29,435 nucleotides of DNA, from NCBI GenBank assembly GCA_964444795.1, contig CAYUIQ010000095.1, positions 1 through 29,435 of the forward strand, in the 5' to 3' direction. Under the pieces are notes generated by a model. The model was not told where the DNA came from, did not search any database, and saw only the letters and a list, made by a program, of their open reading frames with translations. The stretch comes from JABMRP01 sp964444795. Its GTDB lineage: Bacteria; Planctomycetota; Planctomycetia; Pirellulales; Thermoguttaceae. Shown here one piece after another: positions 13,973-22,032 of this stretch (positions are counted from its first letter, which is position 1; every line of letters starts with the position of its first letter). The translations under genes were made by a program, and so were the position numbers.

Positions 13973-15373
13973 CTAACCTTTCTCACCTCGCCCCATCAGC
14001 CCCTGCTCGCGGTCCGGTTCGAGGCCGTGGCGCATGGCCATGGTTTGCACGGACATGGCGCCGTTGCGGACGAGGATCTGGTCGGCCTGGGTGTCCTTGA
14101 GCCGATCGCGTACGGCCAGCGAGGGCATCACCGCTTGGATCTCGACCGCCGTGCGCGCTTCCGGCGCGAGACGTCCCGCGGCCACGGCGCCTTCGACCAC
14201 GCGCCACATCACTTCCAGATCGTCCTCTTGCATGTCGTGTTGCTGGCGCTCGAACATCTTCACCGCCGGGCCCTCGGCGACCATGGTCGAGGCGTAGTTG
14301 GCGTTGGAGGCGTCGCTGCTGAGCATGAACTCGGGCATCACCAGCCGGCTGGCCACGGCGCGCAGCTCGGCCTGAAGAACCGTCACGTATCGTCCGGCGT
14401 CAATACCCCTGGCGGGGAAATCGTAATCGACGTCGGCAACGGCGTCGAGAATTGTACCGGGGCCATAGCGGCGGAAATGGCTCGTCCGCCCGCTACGCTG
14501 ACTGGTCACGCTCAGGTCGGCCTGATCTTGCACGAATTGCTCGACGGCGCCCTTGGTGCCCGCGCCGTGTTTGCGAATCAGGGCGATCGCCGATTGAATT
14601 TCGGCGACCACGCTCATGTTCCGCAGCAGCTTCTCCGCCCGCCGCAGGTTTTTTCGCACGGGGAAGAACAACGGCAAGCCGCGTTTGACGTTGGCGTCGA
14701 CGTTGGCCTTGCGGTGCTGGATGTCGCCCGCATCGACCGGCCGTCCGTCGACGTAGTAGGCCAGCACGGTCTCGACGTCGAGCGGATCGGTGCGGATACC
14801 GAATCCGGCATTGCGATCGGCCGATAATTCCGGTGGCGTCGACACTTGCGCCGGCTCGACGAACCGCACTCGCGTCGTCCCGTCCGGCCCGGTGAAGAAC
14901 CGCAGAAAACACTCGCCGTCGCGATCCTTGCGGCGGACGATTTCCTGCTGCCGCTTGTGCCACTTATTGATTCGCACGAACGTGTTGACCACTTGCTGCA
15001 CCTCGCCGGCCAGTTCATCGGCTGCGTGGCCCGGCTTTGGCGTCACCCGATAGACGTGGCCCGATCCGACGATGTAGCTGATGCGGTTTTCGTGCCCGTT
15101 GATGGCGAATTCGTTGGTGGCGGCCAGGGCCCGGCATTGGTTGCGGATTTGGGCCAGTTGCTCTTCGGTGGTAAACGGCGCACCGGTGGGCGTGGCGTGA
15201 GTTGCCGCCTGGCCGACGCGATCCCAGGGTGTGCCGTCGCCGTCGAAGTAGGCGTCGGCCGGGTCGACGAAGGTGTCCCAGAGTTCGTCGAACGCCTCGG
15301 CGAGCCGCTTCTCCACGCGGTGGAGGCCGCCAGGAGCCGCGGACCCATTCTGATTGTTGGTGGTTTCTTGCAT
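13973..15373 (-). CDS. Phage portal protein
   Basis: A 466-residue protein expected to form the dodecameric DNA channel at a capsid vertex and to bind the terminase. Seen: RNQCRALAATNEFAINGHEN with YIVGSGHVYRV, then VNTFVRINKWHKRQQEIVRR and DRDGECFLRFFTGPDG, TVLAYYVDGRPVDAGDIQH, RGLPLFFPVRKNLRRAEKLL and SSDASNANYASTMVAEG, the last two being features of lambda-type portals. It is located between large terminase and head genes. ATG at 15373 is the only plausible start. Confidence 0.9.
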   Translation of the reverse strand: MQETTNNQNGSAAPGGLHRVEKRLAEAFDELWDTFVDPADAYFDGDGTPWDRVGQAATHATPTGAPFTTEEQLAQIRNQCRALAATNEFAINGHENRISYIVGSGHVYRVTPKPGHAADELAGEVQQVVNTFVRINKWHKRQQEIVRRKDRDGECFLRFFTGPDGTTRVRFVEPAQVSTPPELSADRNAGFGIRTDPLDVETVLAYYVDGRPVDAGDIQHRKANVDANVKRGLPLFFPVRKNLRRAEKLLRNMSVVAEIQSAIALIRKHGAGTKGAVEQFVQDQADLSVTSQRSGRTSHFRRYGPGTILDAVADVDYDFPARGIDAGRYVTVLQAELRAVASRLVMPEFMLSSDASNANYASTMVAEGPAVKMFERQQHDMQEDDLEVMWRVVEGAVAAGRLAPEARTAVEIQAVMPSLAVRDRLKDTQADQILVRNGAMSVQTMAMRHGLEPDREQGLMGRGEKG

Positions 15374-15430
15374 GATTCGGATTCCTGTTCTTGGGTTGTC
15401 TAGGGTAAAGGGCCGCGGACAATACGCTCG

Positions 15431-17029
15431 CTATCCCACGGGCAGACGGTCTCCCAAGCCGTCGTCGGGCGGAACATCGCACAGGCGGGCGGCCAGGCGA
15501 ATCGCCATTTCGGCCGCGTCGGGGCCGTCGTCGTGATCGCCGCCCGGAAACTCCCGGAGCTGTTCGACCAGCAGGGCCGTACCGGCCGAACCGGTCTTGG
15601 CTCGCAATCGTTTCGTCGCCAGGTACGGCCCGAGCCGGCGAATGCGCACCTGTTTGTTCACACGGTTGTCGATCGGCACGGGCCGCGCGGCGAGGATACC
15701 CCGGCGGCGAAACTCGGCCTCGAACTCGGCGCCGAGCAATTCTTGAAACTGATTGGTTTCCAGGCCGAACGCGTCGGGCTGGAAACGCCGATAGAGTTCC
15801 ACACCGTCGGCCACGATTTGCGGCGTTGGGCGACGTGCCAGATCGGCTTCCAGGTAGAGCACGCCACGGCGGTCGACACCCAGCATCACGAATGCCGAGT
15901 AATCACCCCGGCGCCCGTCGGCGCCCTTGCTCGGGTCCAGCGCCAGCGTCTTCACGCGCAGGTGCCGGGGCCAGGTGTCGAACCAGAGGTGTTCGTCGAA
16001 GTACGACTCGGGCCATTCGCACAAGGCCGGATCGCGAGGCAGGTTCTGTTTCTCGCGGTCGAAGGCCGCGGGGCCACCTTCGGCCCGCATGCACATCAGC
16101 GTGTAGAGGTCTTCTTCCTCGGGCCAGAGGACCTCGGCCCCGGCGTCCATCTCCCGGCGATGGGCTTCGTAAAACGCCCGGGCCGCTTCCCGGTAGCCGG
16201 GGGTGTCGACTTGCGTGTAGAGCGATTCCCACCGGTGCCACAGCGACATGTTCTCCGGCCACCGCTGGATCGCTTTGAACGATCGGGAGGTCCAACCGGG
16301 TGTTTTGCAGAGCTGCACGGCCAGCGCCTCACGATGCAAGGAGGTGGCCAGATTCACGACGTTGGTCCTTCGCGTGCCGGCTTTGAGCAGCGTTCCGTGA
16401 AACCAGTTCCGCGAGTTTTCGCGTTGCAGCACCGAACGCATGTGCTGGTCGTTTTGCAGGTCGTCGCAAACGATGAGCGTGGGCCGATGGGCGCGGCGAC
16501 GGCGGCCTCGGATGCGCTGTCCCGTGCCGAACGACTGCAAGACCGACCCGTTGGCCAGCACGATCGTGTTGCTCCGATCCACGCGCATCGGCGGCAGGGC
16601 GTCGGGATAGTCGGCGGCCAGGCGGTCGTTTTCGGTCAACTCGGCCTTAACGTTGTCGAGATGGGCCCGCGCCTGATGGGTCGTGTCGGAGATGATCCAG
16701 AGGTAAGGCTCCCGCCACACCAGCGCCGCCCAAAGCGGAAAGGCCAGCGTGGCGATCGTCGACTTCGCACCGCCGCGGGGCCCCAGCACGTTGAGCTTCT
16801 CGCCGCGCCGGCTGCGCATCCGGCTGAGTTGCTCGTCGAGCCACTGGTGCATCCCCGAAGGCGGTAGGCGGAAATGTTCCGGCAGGTATTTCCGCGCCCA
16901 GGGCAATAGCGTCGTCGCCTCGGGCGCGGTACACCGTCGGGCGAATTCGCGCCGAAGGGCGCCGAGTGCGCGGTGCAGATGCCCCGCGCCGATACGGCAA
17001 TCGGCCAGAATATCACCACGATCACTCAT
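15431..17029 (-). CDS. Terminase large subunit
   Basis: A 532-residue packaging motor. The ATPase half has Walker A GPRGGAKST (residues 83-91) and Walker B LIVCDD with acidic 189-190. The nuclease half has LALDPSKGADG with candidate metal ligand D365 and a C-terminal HDDGPDAAE motif (about 499-507). The ATG at 17029 overlaps the small-subunit stop by eight bases, which favours it over an upstream Met. It cuts and pumps concatemeric phage DNA into proheads through the portal encoded next. Confidence 0.93.
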   Translation of the reverse strand: MSDRGDILADCRIGAGHLHRALGALRREFARRCTAPEATTLLPWARKYLPEHFRLPPSGMHQWLDEQLSRMRSRRGEKLNVLGPRGGAKSTIATLAFPLWAALVWREPYLWIISDTTHQARAHLDNVKAELTENDRLAADYPDALPPMRVDRSNTIVLANGSVLQSFGTGQRIRGRRRRAHRPTLIVCDDLQNDQHMRSVLQRENSRNWFHGTLLKAGTRRTNVVNLATSLHREALAVQLCKTPGWTSRSFKAIQRWPENMSLWHRWESLYTQVDTPGYREAARAFYEAHRREMDAGAEVLWPEEEDLYTLMCMRAEGGPAAFDREKQNLPRDPALCEWPESYFDEHLWFDTWPRHLRVKTLALDPSKGADGRRGDYSAFVMLGVDRRGVLYLEADLARRPTPQIVADGVELYRRFQPDAFGLETNQFQELLGAEFEAEFRRRGILAARPVPIDNRVNKQVRIRRLGPYLATKRLRAKTGSAGTALLVEQLREFPGGDHDDGPDAAEMAIRLAARLCDVPPDDGLGDRLPVG

Positions 17030-17513
17030 CGGGCGGCTCGTCGGGCGGTTCGTCGATCGGCTCATCGGGCGACGGTTCGCGGAGACTTGCGGTCAGTTCG
17101 TCCAAACGCTCGAGGATCCGCTGGCGGGTTTTCTCTTCCGGAACTTCCTCGGCCACGATCTCGGCGAAACGGGTCAACAGAAGCAAGATCTGTTCGACGG
17201 TGATGACGTCGGGGCCACGTACGCCGTACTCATCGGGAAACTTGCGTTCGAGCACCCAGGCCGATGCCCTCCAGTATCGCGCTTCCTCGGCGGCGGTGTT
17301 GATGTTCTTGACATGCCTGACCTCCGACTGCGATTCGGCGTGCCGCAATTGCCTGGCGAAATTGTCGTCTCGGCGCGCCGTTCTGCGAATGGTCGACGGC
17401 GCGCAGCCGACGTAATTAGCCGCCGCTCGGCGCGTACATCCCATCGAGAGAATCGCGACGATCTCGCGTCGCTTGATTTCGTCCAACACGGGACGTCTAC
17501 CGCACTTTGCCAT
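17022..17513 (-). CDS. Terminase small subunit
   Basis: A 163-residue DNA-binding protein with an N-terminal helix-turn-helix (KRREIVAILSMGCTRRAAAN, YVGCAPSTIRRTARRD) followed by helices and an acidic Pro-rich tail of repeated DEPPDE. The tail may contact the large subunit. It overlaps the large terminase gene by eight bases, a usual arrangement. It recognises the packaging site. Recognition is by position, HTH and size; no database match was possible. Confidence 0.85.
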   Translation of the reverse strand: MAKCGRRPVLDEIKRREIVAILSMGCTRRAAANYVGCAPSTIRRTARRDDNFARQLRHAESQSEVRHVKNINTAAEEARYWRASAWVLERKFPDEYGVRGPDVITVEQILLLLTRFAEIVAEEVPEEKTRQRILERLDELTASLREPSPDEPIDEPPDEPPDE

Positions 17514-17528
17514 ACGCGAATACCTCTA

Positions 17529-18626
17529 TCAACGTCCGGCCGATCCCATGTACTCGAAGGAAACGACGGCGCGGCCGGCCGAACCGTGGTATCCCTTGAC
17601 GAAACGGCCCGCGCTGGACGAGCCGGTCTTTTTCACGCTTACGGCACGCCAGCGCGGGGATCGCCGGCAATGGGTGATCAAGGCCGGATGGCTGGCCGTG
17701 ACGTTGAGCCGGTGTCCACCGTCGCGGTGAATTTCGGCCACCGCCTCGGCCACGCGCATGCCGATGCCCACGCCCTGATAGTCGGGCAGGGTTACCATCC
17801 GGCTGATCCGCCAGCGACGGCGAGCCCCGATCAGCGACAGCGTGGCACAGAACGCCACGGGCACGCCGTTCCACAGGGCCAGGTAGCATCGGGCCGCGCG
17901 GTTCAGCGAGCCGCTCAGATAGTGATGGCGCGCAAACATTTTCCACGCACGGTAGTGGCAACGAAAGATTTCCAGCTTGATCGGGGGTCGCCGAAGACAC
18001 CTCCGTTGACATCTCGACGTGGCCATGTCGACGACCCAGTCGGGCTCGAGCCACTCGGCGACGTCGTAATGGCAGGTGACGGCCACGAACCGGCAACGGA
18101 TCCTCCCGGTGCGAATCCCCTTGGCCACGGCGGCCGATCCGATCCGCGCCACGTTGCGGTCCACGACGCTGGTGAACTCGTCGAAGGCGACGAGATTCTC
18201 CCGCGAATCGGCACCGCAAGCCGAGGCCAACGCCCGGGCCAGATCGCAGCGGAACCGTTCACCACCGGAGAGGACGTGATAGGGCTTGATCCAACTGGGC
18301 GGCGAACTGAAACCGACGGTCGTAAACAGACCGGTAATCTCCTTGATCGGCCGGTCGCCCAGGCAATCGACCACCGCTCGATCCCGCGGCCAGTCGGCCC
18401 GTTGGTAAAGCCGATCGCCGAAGACCCGCCCTGCAATCGTGCTCTTTCCGCTGCCCGAGGGGCCGACGATCAGCCCGATTGTCCAGTCGTCGCCGGGGTC
18501 GGGTATTTCGACTTTGAATCGCTCCGACGCCCGCTCGGCAAGCGGAACGTCGAACATCCCGGCCACTTGCCGCACGCGAAACGAATCGAAAACGGGACAA
18601 CTCACCGTCGCGTCGACTTGGGCCAC
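17529..18626 (-). CDS. ABC-type ATPase fused to GNAT acetyltransferase (COG2401-like)
   Basis: A 365-residue fusion. The ABC part has Walker A GPSGSGKST (55-63), signature LSGGE (119-123), Walker B NLVAFDE (144-150) and an H-loop VTCHYD (183-188); it lacks membrane segments. From about 218 a GNAT domain follows (HHYLSGSLNRAARCYLALWN) with the acetyl-CoA motif QGVGIG (284-289) and SHPALITHCRRSPRW. The GTG at 18626 was chosen because GGAGGA precedes it; the longer frame upstream belongs to other genes. It resembles the orthologous group described as ABC-type ATPase fused to a predicted acetyltransferase. Co-encoded with a ParB-like protein and terminase; substrate unknown, DNA-base modification is one possibility. 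Confidence 0.82.
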   Translation of the reverse strand: MAQVDATVSCPVFDSFRVRQVAGMFDVPLAERASERFKVEIPDPGDDWTIGLIVGPSGSGKSTIAGRVFGDRLYQRADWPRDRAVVDCLGDRPIKEITGLFTTVGFSSPPSWIKPYHVLSGGERFRCDLARALASACGADSRENLVAFDEFTSVVDRNVARIGSAAVAKGIRTGRIRCRFVAVTCHYDVAEWLEPDWVVDMATSRCQRRCLRRPPIKLEIFRCHYRAWKMFARHHYLSGSLNRAARCYLALWNGVPVAFCATLSLIGARRRWRISRMVTLPDYQGVGIGMRVAEAVAEIHRDGGHRLNVTASHPALITHCRRSPRWRAVSVKKTGSSSAGRFVKGYHGSAGRAVVSFEYMGSAGR

Positions 18627-18640
18627 TTCACTCCTCCGGA

Positions 18641-19204
18641 TCACAACGTCAGCAGCCGGCACTGAAACCCCTCGCCGGTCATCCGCTCGAAGACGTTCTG
18701 CTGCTGGTCTTCGTCGGCACACTCGATCACCACCTGGAACGCTTCGGGGATCTCCACTTCGCGCGGCTCGGGGAATGGGGACTCGCTGACCAGCGAAGGT
18801 TCCAACTCGGCGAGCATCCGCTCCAAGAGAGCACCGACCGCCTCGTTTTCGGTCTCCACTGCGGCGACCAGTTCGCTCAGCAAGGCGGCGTCGGTCTCGG
18901 CCAGCGAGGCCAGCGGATCGAGCAGCACGAGCAGCTTGGCCGCTTCGTCGTCGTCCAGGTCGACCACCAGCACGGGAACTTCCATCTCGGGTGTGATCTG
19001 GGCACGGAGATGGCCGTCGATCAATTGCAGGGAGCCGTCGGGAAGTTCCCTGGCAATCAGGGCGTCGGCGTATCCGATCTCGGCCAACACGCCCCGCAAC
19101 GCGTCTTGCTGGCTTTCGGGATGCGTCCGCCAGTTCTTCGGATGCGGGCGTAGTTGGCCGGCCTTCACTCGGCGCAACTCCTTGATGCGGTCGCGAATGT
19201 TCAT
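18641..19204 (-). CDS. ParB/Spo0J N-terminal domain-like phage protein
   Basis: A 187-residue protein. Residues 15-90 hold the ParB/sulfiredoxin-like signature: QLRPHPKNWRTHPESQQDAL, LIDGHLR at 61-67 and VPVLVVDLDDDEAAKLLVLL. The C-terminal part is helical and then ends in a small domain (FQVVIECADEDQQQNVFERM). Such phage ParB-like proteins often accompany DNA methylases or modification genes and may hydrolyse nucleotides (CTP) or act on DNA. The ATG at 19204 overlaps the previous stop (ATGA). A 14-base gap separates it from the ABC-GNAT gene, suggesting a joint function. Confidence 0.82.
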   Translation of the reverse strand: MNIRDRIKELRRVKAGQLRPHPKNWRTHPESQQDALRGVLAEIGYADALIARELPDGSLQLIDGHLRAQITPEMEVPVLVVDLDDDEAAKLLVLLDPLASLAETDAALLSELVAAVETENEAVGALLERMLAELEPSLVSESPFPEPREVEIPEAFQVVIECADEDQQQNVFERMTGEGFQCRLLTL

Positions 19205-19467
19205 TCGGGCTCCTGGTCTGCGTTCTGGAGCCGGTGACTGATGTGTTCGATCTGCACGTCGTGGGTACCGAGCCGCGCTTCGTGCTCGGCGTAGAGCGAC
19301 CAGAGCTTCTGGTGGGCTTCCGACGCCTTTTGCACCTGATCGCACAGATCGAACACCCGCGCGGCAATCACCGCCAGCTTGGCGTGGACCATGAACATCC
19401 ACGGGGCCAAGGCCAGGACGGCCGACATGGCCACTCCGATCACAATGCTCCATTGAGCCGTGTTCAT
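19201..19467 (-). CDS. Small membrane protein, holin-like
   Basis: An 88-residue protein with one strong transmembrane stretch (SIVIGVAMSAVLALAPWMFM, then VHAKLAVIAARV) followed by a hydrophilic coiled-coil tail (QKASEAHQKLWSLYAEHEAR). Single-pass small membrane proteins next to lytic genes in phages are often holins or spanin-like, but the sequence does not identify a class. Stop overlaps the ParB-like start. It lies 32 bases after the membrane-anchored protease gene. Confidence 0.65.
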   Translation of the reverse strand: MNTAQWSIVIGVAMSAVLALAPWMFMVHAKLAVIAARVFDLCDQVQKASEAHQKLWSLYAEHEARLGTHDVQIEHISHRLQNADQEPE

Positions 19468-19499
19468 TGGGAAATCTCTTCGGTGATGACGGTAAGTTC

Positions 19500-20843
19500 T
19501 TAATCTCGCGGCAGGCGGTTTTTCAGGTCGTCGACCTTATCGCTGAGACGGTTGACCAGCCGTTCGACCAGCAGCGGATCTCCGGCCTCGATCTTGCGGC
19601 CGATGCGCCGGGAAACAAACCACGCTCCGGCGGCCAGGGCGATGGCCAACGGACCGCTGAGCCCCAAGGCACCGCCGAGAATCTTACCGGCGGTCATTCC
19701 CACCTTGCCGTCGCTGAGTTTTTCGGCCGCCAGGTCTTTGGCATACGCCCGGGCGACCGCGGCCGGCGAATCGGCCCCTTCGCTCTTGACCTTCTCGATC
19801 CGTGTCCCGATGCGTTCGACCAGGGTTTCCCGATCGCCGACGACCTGTTCGACCAGTCCGCGCAGGCCGCCGATTCCCTCCGCCAACTGGCCGACGGTTT
19901 GCTGCGTATCTCGGGCCGTTTTCTCGGCGTCGTCCAATCGGCGTTGGGTTTCGATCGGAACGGAAGGAACCTGGGGCGCGACCGGCGGCGGTGACTTGTC
20001 CCGGGCCATCTGCTGCAACAAGGCGGCGATGCCGTCCAAGCGGCGATTCGTTTCCGATAGGTCGATTGGTGTCGCCCGCGGTGGCATCGTGGGCCAGGGA
20101 TTGCCGGACGGCTCCTCTTGCCGGTTGCGATAGGGGAGCAAGTAATCGCTGCAACTTCCCCCGGCACACCCGCCGGTGTTTCCAGCCGCCGCGGCAGTGG
20201 CGCGCCCAAGGTGGTGATAGAGCGTTTGTACGCTCGTGGCGATGCCGATGCGGTCGTCGAGCGTTCGGGCACGCAGCAGCCCGACGATCTGCCGACCGGT
20301 GGCGTCGAACAGGGCCGATCCACTCCGGCCGTCCGCCGGCGGCGGCACGAATCGCACCTCCCCGCCGGCGCTGCCCGTCACGTGGCCTTTCCAGCCGGTC
20401 GACCAAGCCCCGCCCGCGCAGCCGACCGAGGTGATCGTTTGCCCGGACGCAAGTTCGTAATCTCGCGAAGCGATGGGCACGGCCTTGGGTAGCAGGCCGC
20501 CGAACAGCGATCGGTCGAGTGAGATGATTGCCGCGTCGCATTGCGGGCCGTCGACGCGAACGATCACTCGGCCTTCGACCGGAGCGGAACGGTGGCCCTG
20601 ACGCCAGAATTCGCAGCGTGCCGTCGGGCTGTTGCCCACAACGTGGGCGTTGGTCAACACGAAGAGACGGCGGTCGCTGATCTCGAAAACGCAGCCGGTC
20701 CCCCGACTTCCGTCGGTGGCCGTGATCCGGCAGGTCGCATCAATGCAGTCCGACAACGTCGCGCGCGCCCGGTGCGCCGTCGGTCCAAGCAAGCCGGCAA
20801 CGAGCGTCGCGGCGACGAGCGTGTGTTTGGAAAGGCGTCTCAT
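19500..20843 (-). CDS. Secreted trypsin-like serine protease with C-terminal membrane segment
   Basis: A 447-residue protein. An N-terminal signal peptide (LVAATLVAGLLGPTAHRARA, cleavage likely near residue 28) precedes a chymotrypsin-fold domain with TNAHVVG (His 67), CDAAIISLD (Asp 103) and DGRSGSALFD (Ser 174). A Pro-rich linker and a long coiled coil (about 270-380) lead to a transmembrane helix near 387-411 (GGALGLSGPLAIALAAGAWF). It thus seems tethered in the cell envelope. The ATG at 20843 is preceded by GGAGG. In a phage lysis-like region it could attack envelope proteins, which suits a host with a protein-rich envelope; that is inference. Confidence 0.8.
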   Translation of the reverse strand: MRRLSKHTLVAATLVAGLLGPTAHRARATLSDCIDATCRITATDGSRGTGCVFEISDRRLFVLTNAHVVGNSPTARCEFWRQGHRSAPVEGRVIVRVDGPQCDAAIISLDRSLFGGLLPKAVPIASRDYELASGQTITSVGCAGGAWSTGWKGHVTGSAGGEVRFVPPPADGRSGSALFDATGRQIVGLLRARTLDDRIGIATSVQTLYHHLGRATAAAAGNTGGCAGGSCSDYLLPYRNRQEEPSGNPWPTMPPRATPIDLSETNRRLDGIAALLQQMARDKSPPPVAPQVPSVPIETQRRLDDAEKTARDTQQTVGQLAEGIGGLRGLVEQVVGDRETLVERIGTRIEKVKSEGADSPAAVARAYAKDLAAEKLSDGKVGMTAGKILGGALGLSGPLAIALAAGAWFVSRRIGRKIEAGDPLLVERLVNRLSDKVDDLKNRLPRD

Positions 20844-20881
20844 GGTTCGAGCCTCCGCTCGGATGTTCAGGAAATCAGTTT

Positions 20882-20972
20882 CGTATAGTAGCCATCTCGC
20901 TCCGCGAGATGTGGCCTTTGACAACCTGCGAGACTACGGCCACATCTCGCGGGGCGAGATGGCTACTATACG
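20882..20972. repeat. Inverted repeat with 35-base arms
   Basis: Arms at 20882-20916 and 20938-20972 match at 34 of 35 positions around a 21-base loop. Each arm contains its own palindrome (CATCTCGC and GCGAGATG). The only mismatch is T/C, which would be a U-G pair in plus-strand RNA. The right arm ends one base before the TAA (20974-20976) of the peptidase gene. The CTCGC...GCGAG arm resembles repeats I associate with Pirellulales genomes. Confidence 0.85.
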
Positions 20973-20973
20973 G

Positions 20974-21552
20974 TTACGGAATCAACGTAAAGCGATAGCG
21001 ATAGAAGGGGCTTCGCGCCAGATCGGCCGGCTCGGTGAGGCGGTCGGCCAGGTGAGGCACGGGATCGACACCCCCGCCGATCCGGTCGGCCATGGCGCAG
21101 GCGTGGCTGCAAAACGGCGGACGCCCGTCGGCCGACGTATCGTCCAAGTCGGGCCGAACGAACAACCGCACCACCGGCAGGTGCAATAGGGCCGTTGCGA
21201 TCAGGCCGGCGTAACCGTAGTCGCAGCCACACAGACGCCGCATCACGCGCGTGGCACCGGTCCGATCGTACTGGGGCCAGTGGCTGTCCGGATTCGTTTC
21301 GAACACGTCCCACTGACCGGGCCAATTGCGAACTTGGCTCGACAGGGTCACGGCCCGTCCGCCGCGAAACTGGAGCATCTCCAGCATCATCAGATCGCCG
21401 TCCCACCAGGCGGCCTTGGCCGCGTGGCTGTGCTCGCCCCGTCCGGCAATCGAGATCAGCCCGCGGCGACGAAACAGGAGCAAGTCACCGTCGCCGATTT
21501 GCTCACGCGCTTCGGGGTAGCGGACTTCGCTTGGTCGGTTTGGTTGTTTCAT
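20974..21552 (-). CDS. Permuted NlpC/P60-like cysteine hydrolase
   Basis: A 192-residue protein. It opens with GDGDLLLFRRRGLISIAGRG, then HSHAAKAAWWDGDLMMLEM with candidate catalytic His 41 or 43, and near the end FCSHACAMADRI with Cys 148 and 152 as candidate nucleophiles. The GDLLLFR... SHxA... order with Cys after His is that of the circularly permuted papain-like (YiiX/DUF830-type) family. In a phage it could be a peptidoglycan or lipid hydrolase. No signal peptide is seen. The neighbouring protease is separated by the palindrome. The fold call is moderately sure. Confidence 0.65.
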   Translation of the reverse strand: MKQPNRPSEVRYPEAREQIGDGDLLLFRRRGLISIAGRGEHSHAAKAAWWDGDLMMLEMLQFRGGRAVTLSSQVRNWPGQWDVFETNPDSHWPQYDRTGATRVMRRLCGCDYGYAGLIATALLHLPVVRLFVRPDLDDTSADGRPPFCSHACAMADRIGGGVDPVPHLADRLTEPADLARSPFYRYRFTLIP

Positions 21553-21561
21553 GGTGGGCAG

Positions 21562-22011
21562 CTACAGGAAAAGTGTCATCCGTCGTTCGCCGAACTCGAT
21601 CGCCTCGCGGACCTTTCGAGCGTGGATGGCTTCGTAACGACGCTGCTCGGCAGGGCGCAATTGAAGTCGGCCGGGATCGTCCCCCTCGACGTCGCGTTGC
21701 GGTTTCGCGGTACAAGCCGTTCCTGTTGCGTGGTCGCGTACGCGGCAGAGTCGGCAGGGCATGTAGACGCGGCCGCCACACGTTGGACAACGGCGGAGCG
21801 GTCCGCTGGGGAAATCGGCCCCTTGCCGTTTGCGACGAGCGGGGTCTTCACATCGAAGTGTCTCGCCGCGGGCGATTCTCCCGACGGTTCCGCGGCTGAC
21901 CTCCGTGAGCCGGGCGATGGCTCGTTGGCTTTGTTTCTTCTCGGCCAGCAGACGGCGCACTTCGTCCACCATTTGTGGCGTGAGTATCGGCGTTCTCGTT
22001 CCCGTGAACAT
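21562..22011 (-). CDS. Small HTH plus zinc-ribbon regulator
   Basis: A 149-residue protein. An N-terminal helix-turn-helix (TPQMVDEVRRLLAEKKQSQR, then AIARLTEVSRGTVGRIARGE) resembles a transposase/resolvase-like HTH, followed by a CPTCGGRVYMPCRLC zinc knuckle (Cys 75, 78, 86, 89) and a basic helical tail. I recognise this HTH-zinc pair as frequent in planctomycete genomes. It probably binds DNA and may regulate the following phage genes. It starts 22 bases after the element at 22033-22107 and ends nine bases before the hydrolase. Confidence 0.75.
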   Translation of the reverse strand: MFTGTRTPILTPQMVDEVRRLLAEKKQSQRAIARLTEVSRGTVGRIARGETLRCEDPARRKRQGADFPSGPLRRCPTCGGRVYMPCRLCRVRDHATGTACTAKPQRDVEGDDPGRLQLRPAEQRRYEAIHARKVREAIEFGERRMTLFL

Positions 22012-22032
22012 CTCGGGCCGGACCTTTCGACG

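Noticed and set aside
15533..18665. Overlapping plus-strand frames of 444 and 638 codons opposite terminase and the ABC-GNAT gene
   Set aside because: Both run antisense to genes with clear Walker and nuclease motifs, and show no coding-like composition.
18627..19367. N-terminal extension of the ABC-GNAT frame
   Set aside because: The extra 247 codons are an out-of-frame reading of the ParB-like and holin-like genes; a good ribosome site precedes the GTG at 18626.
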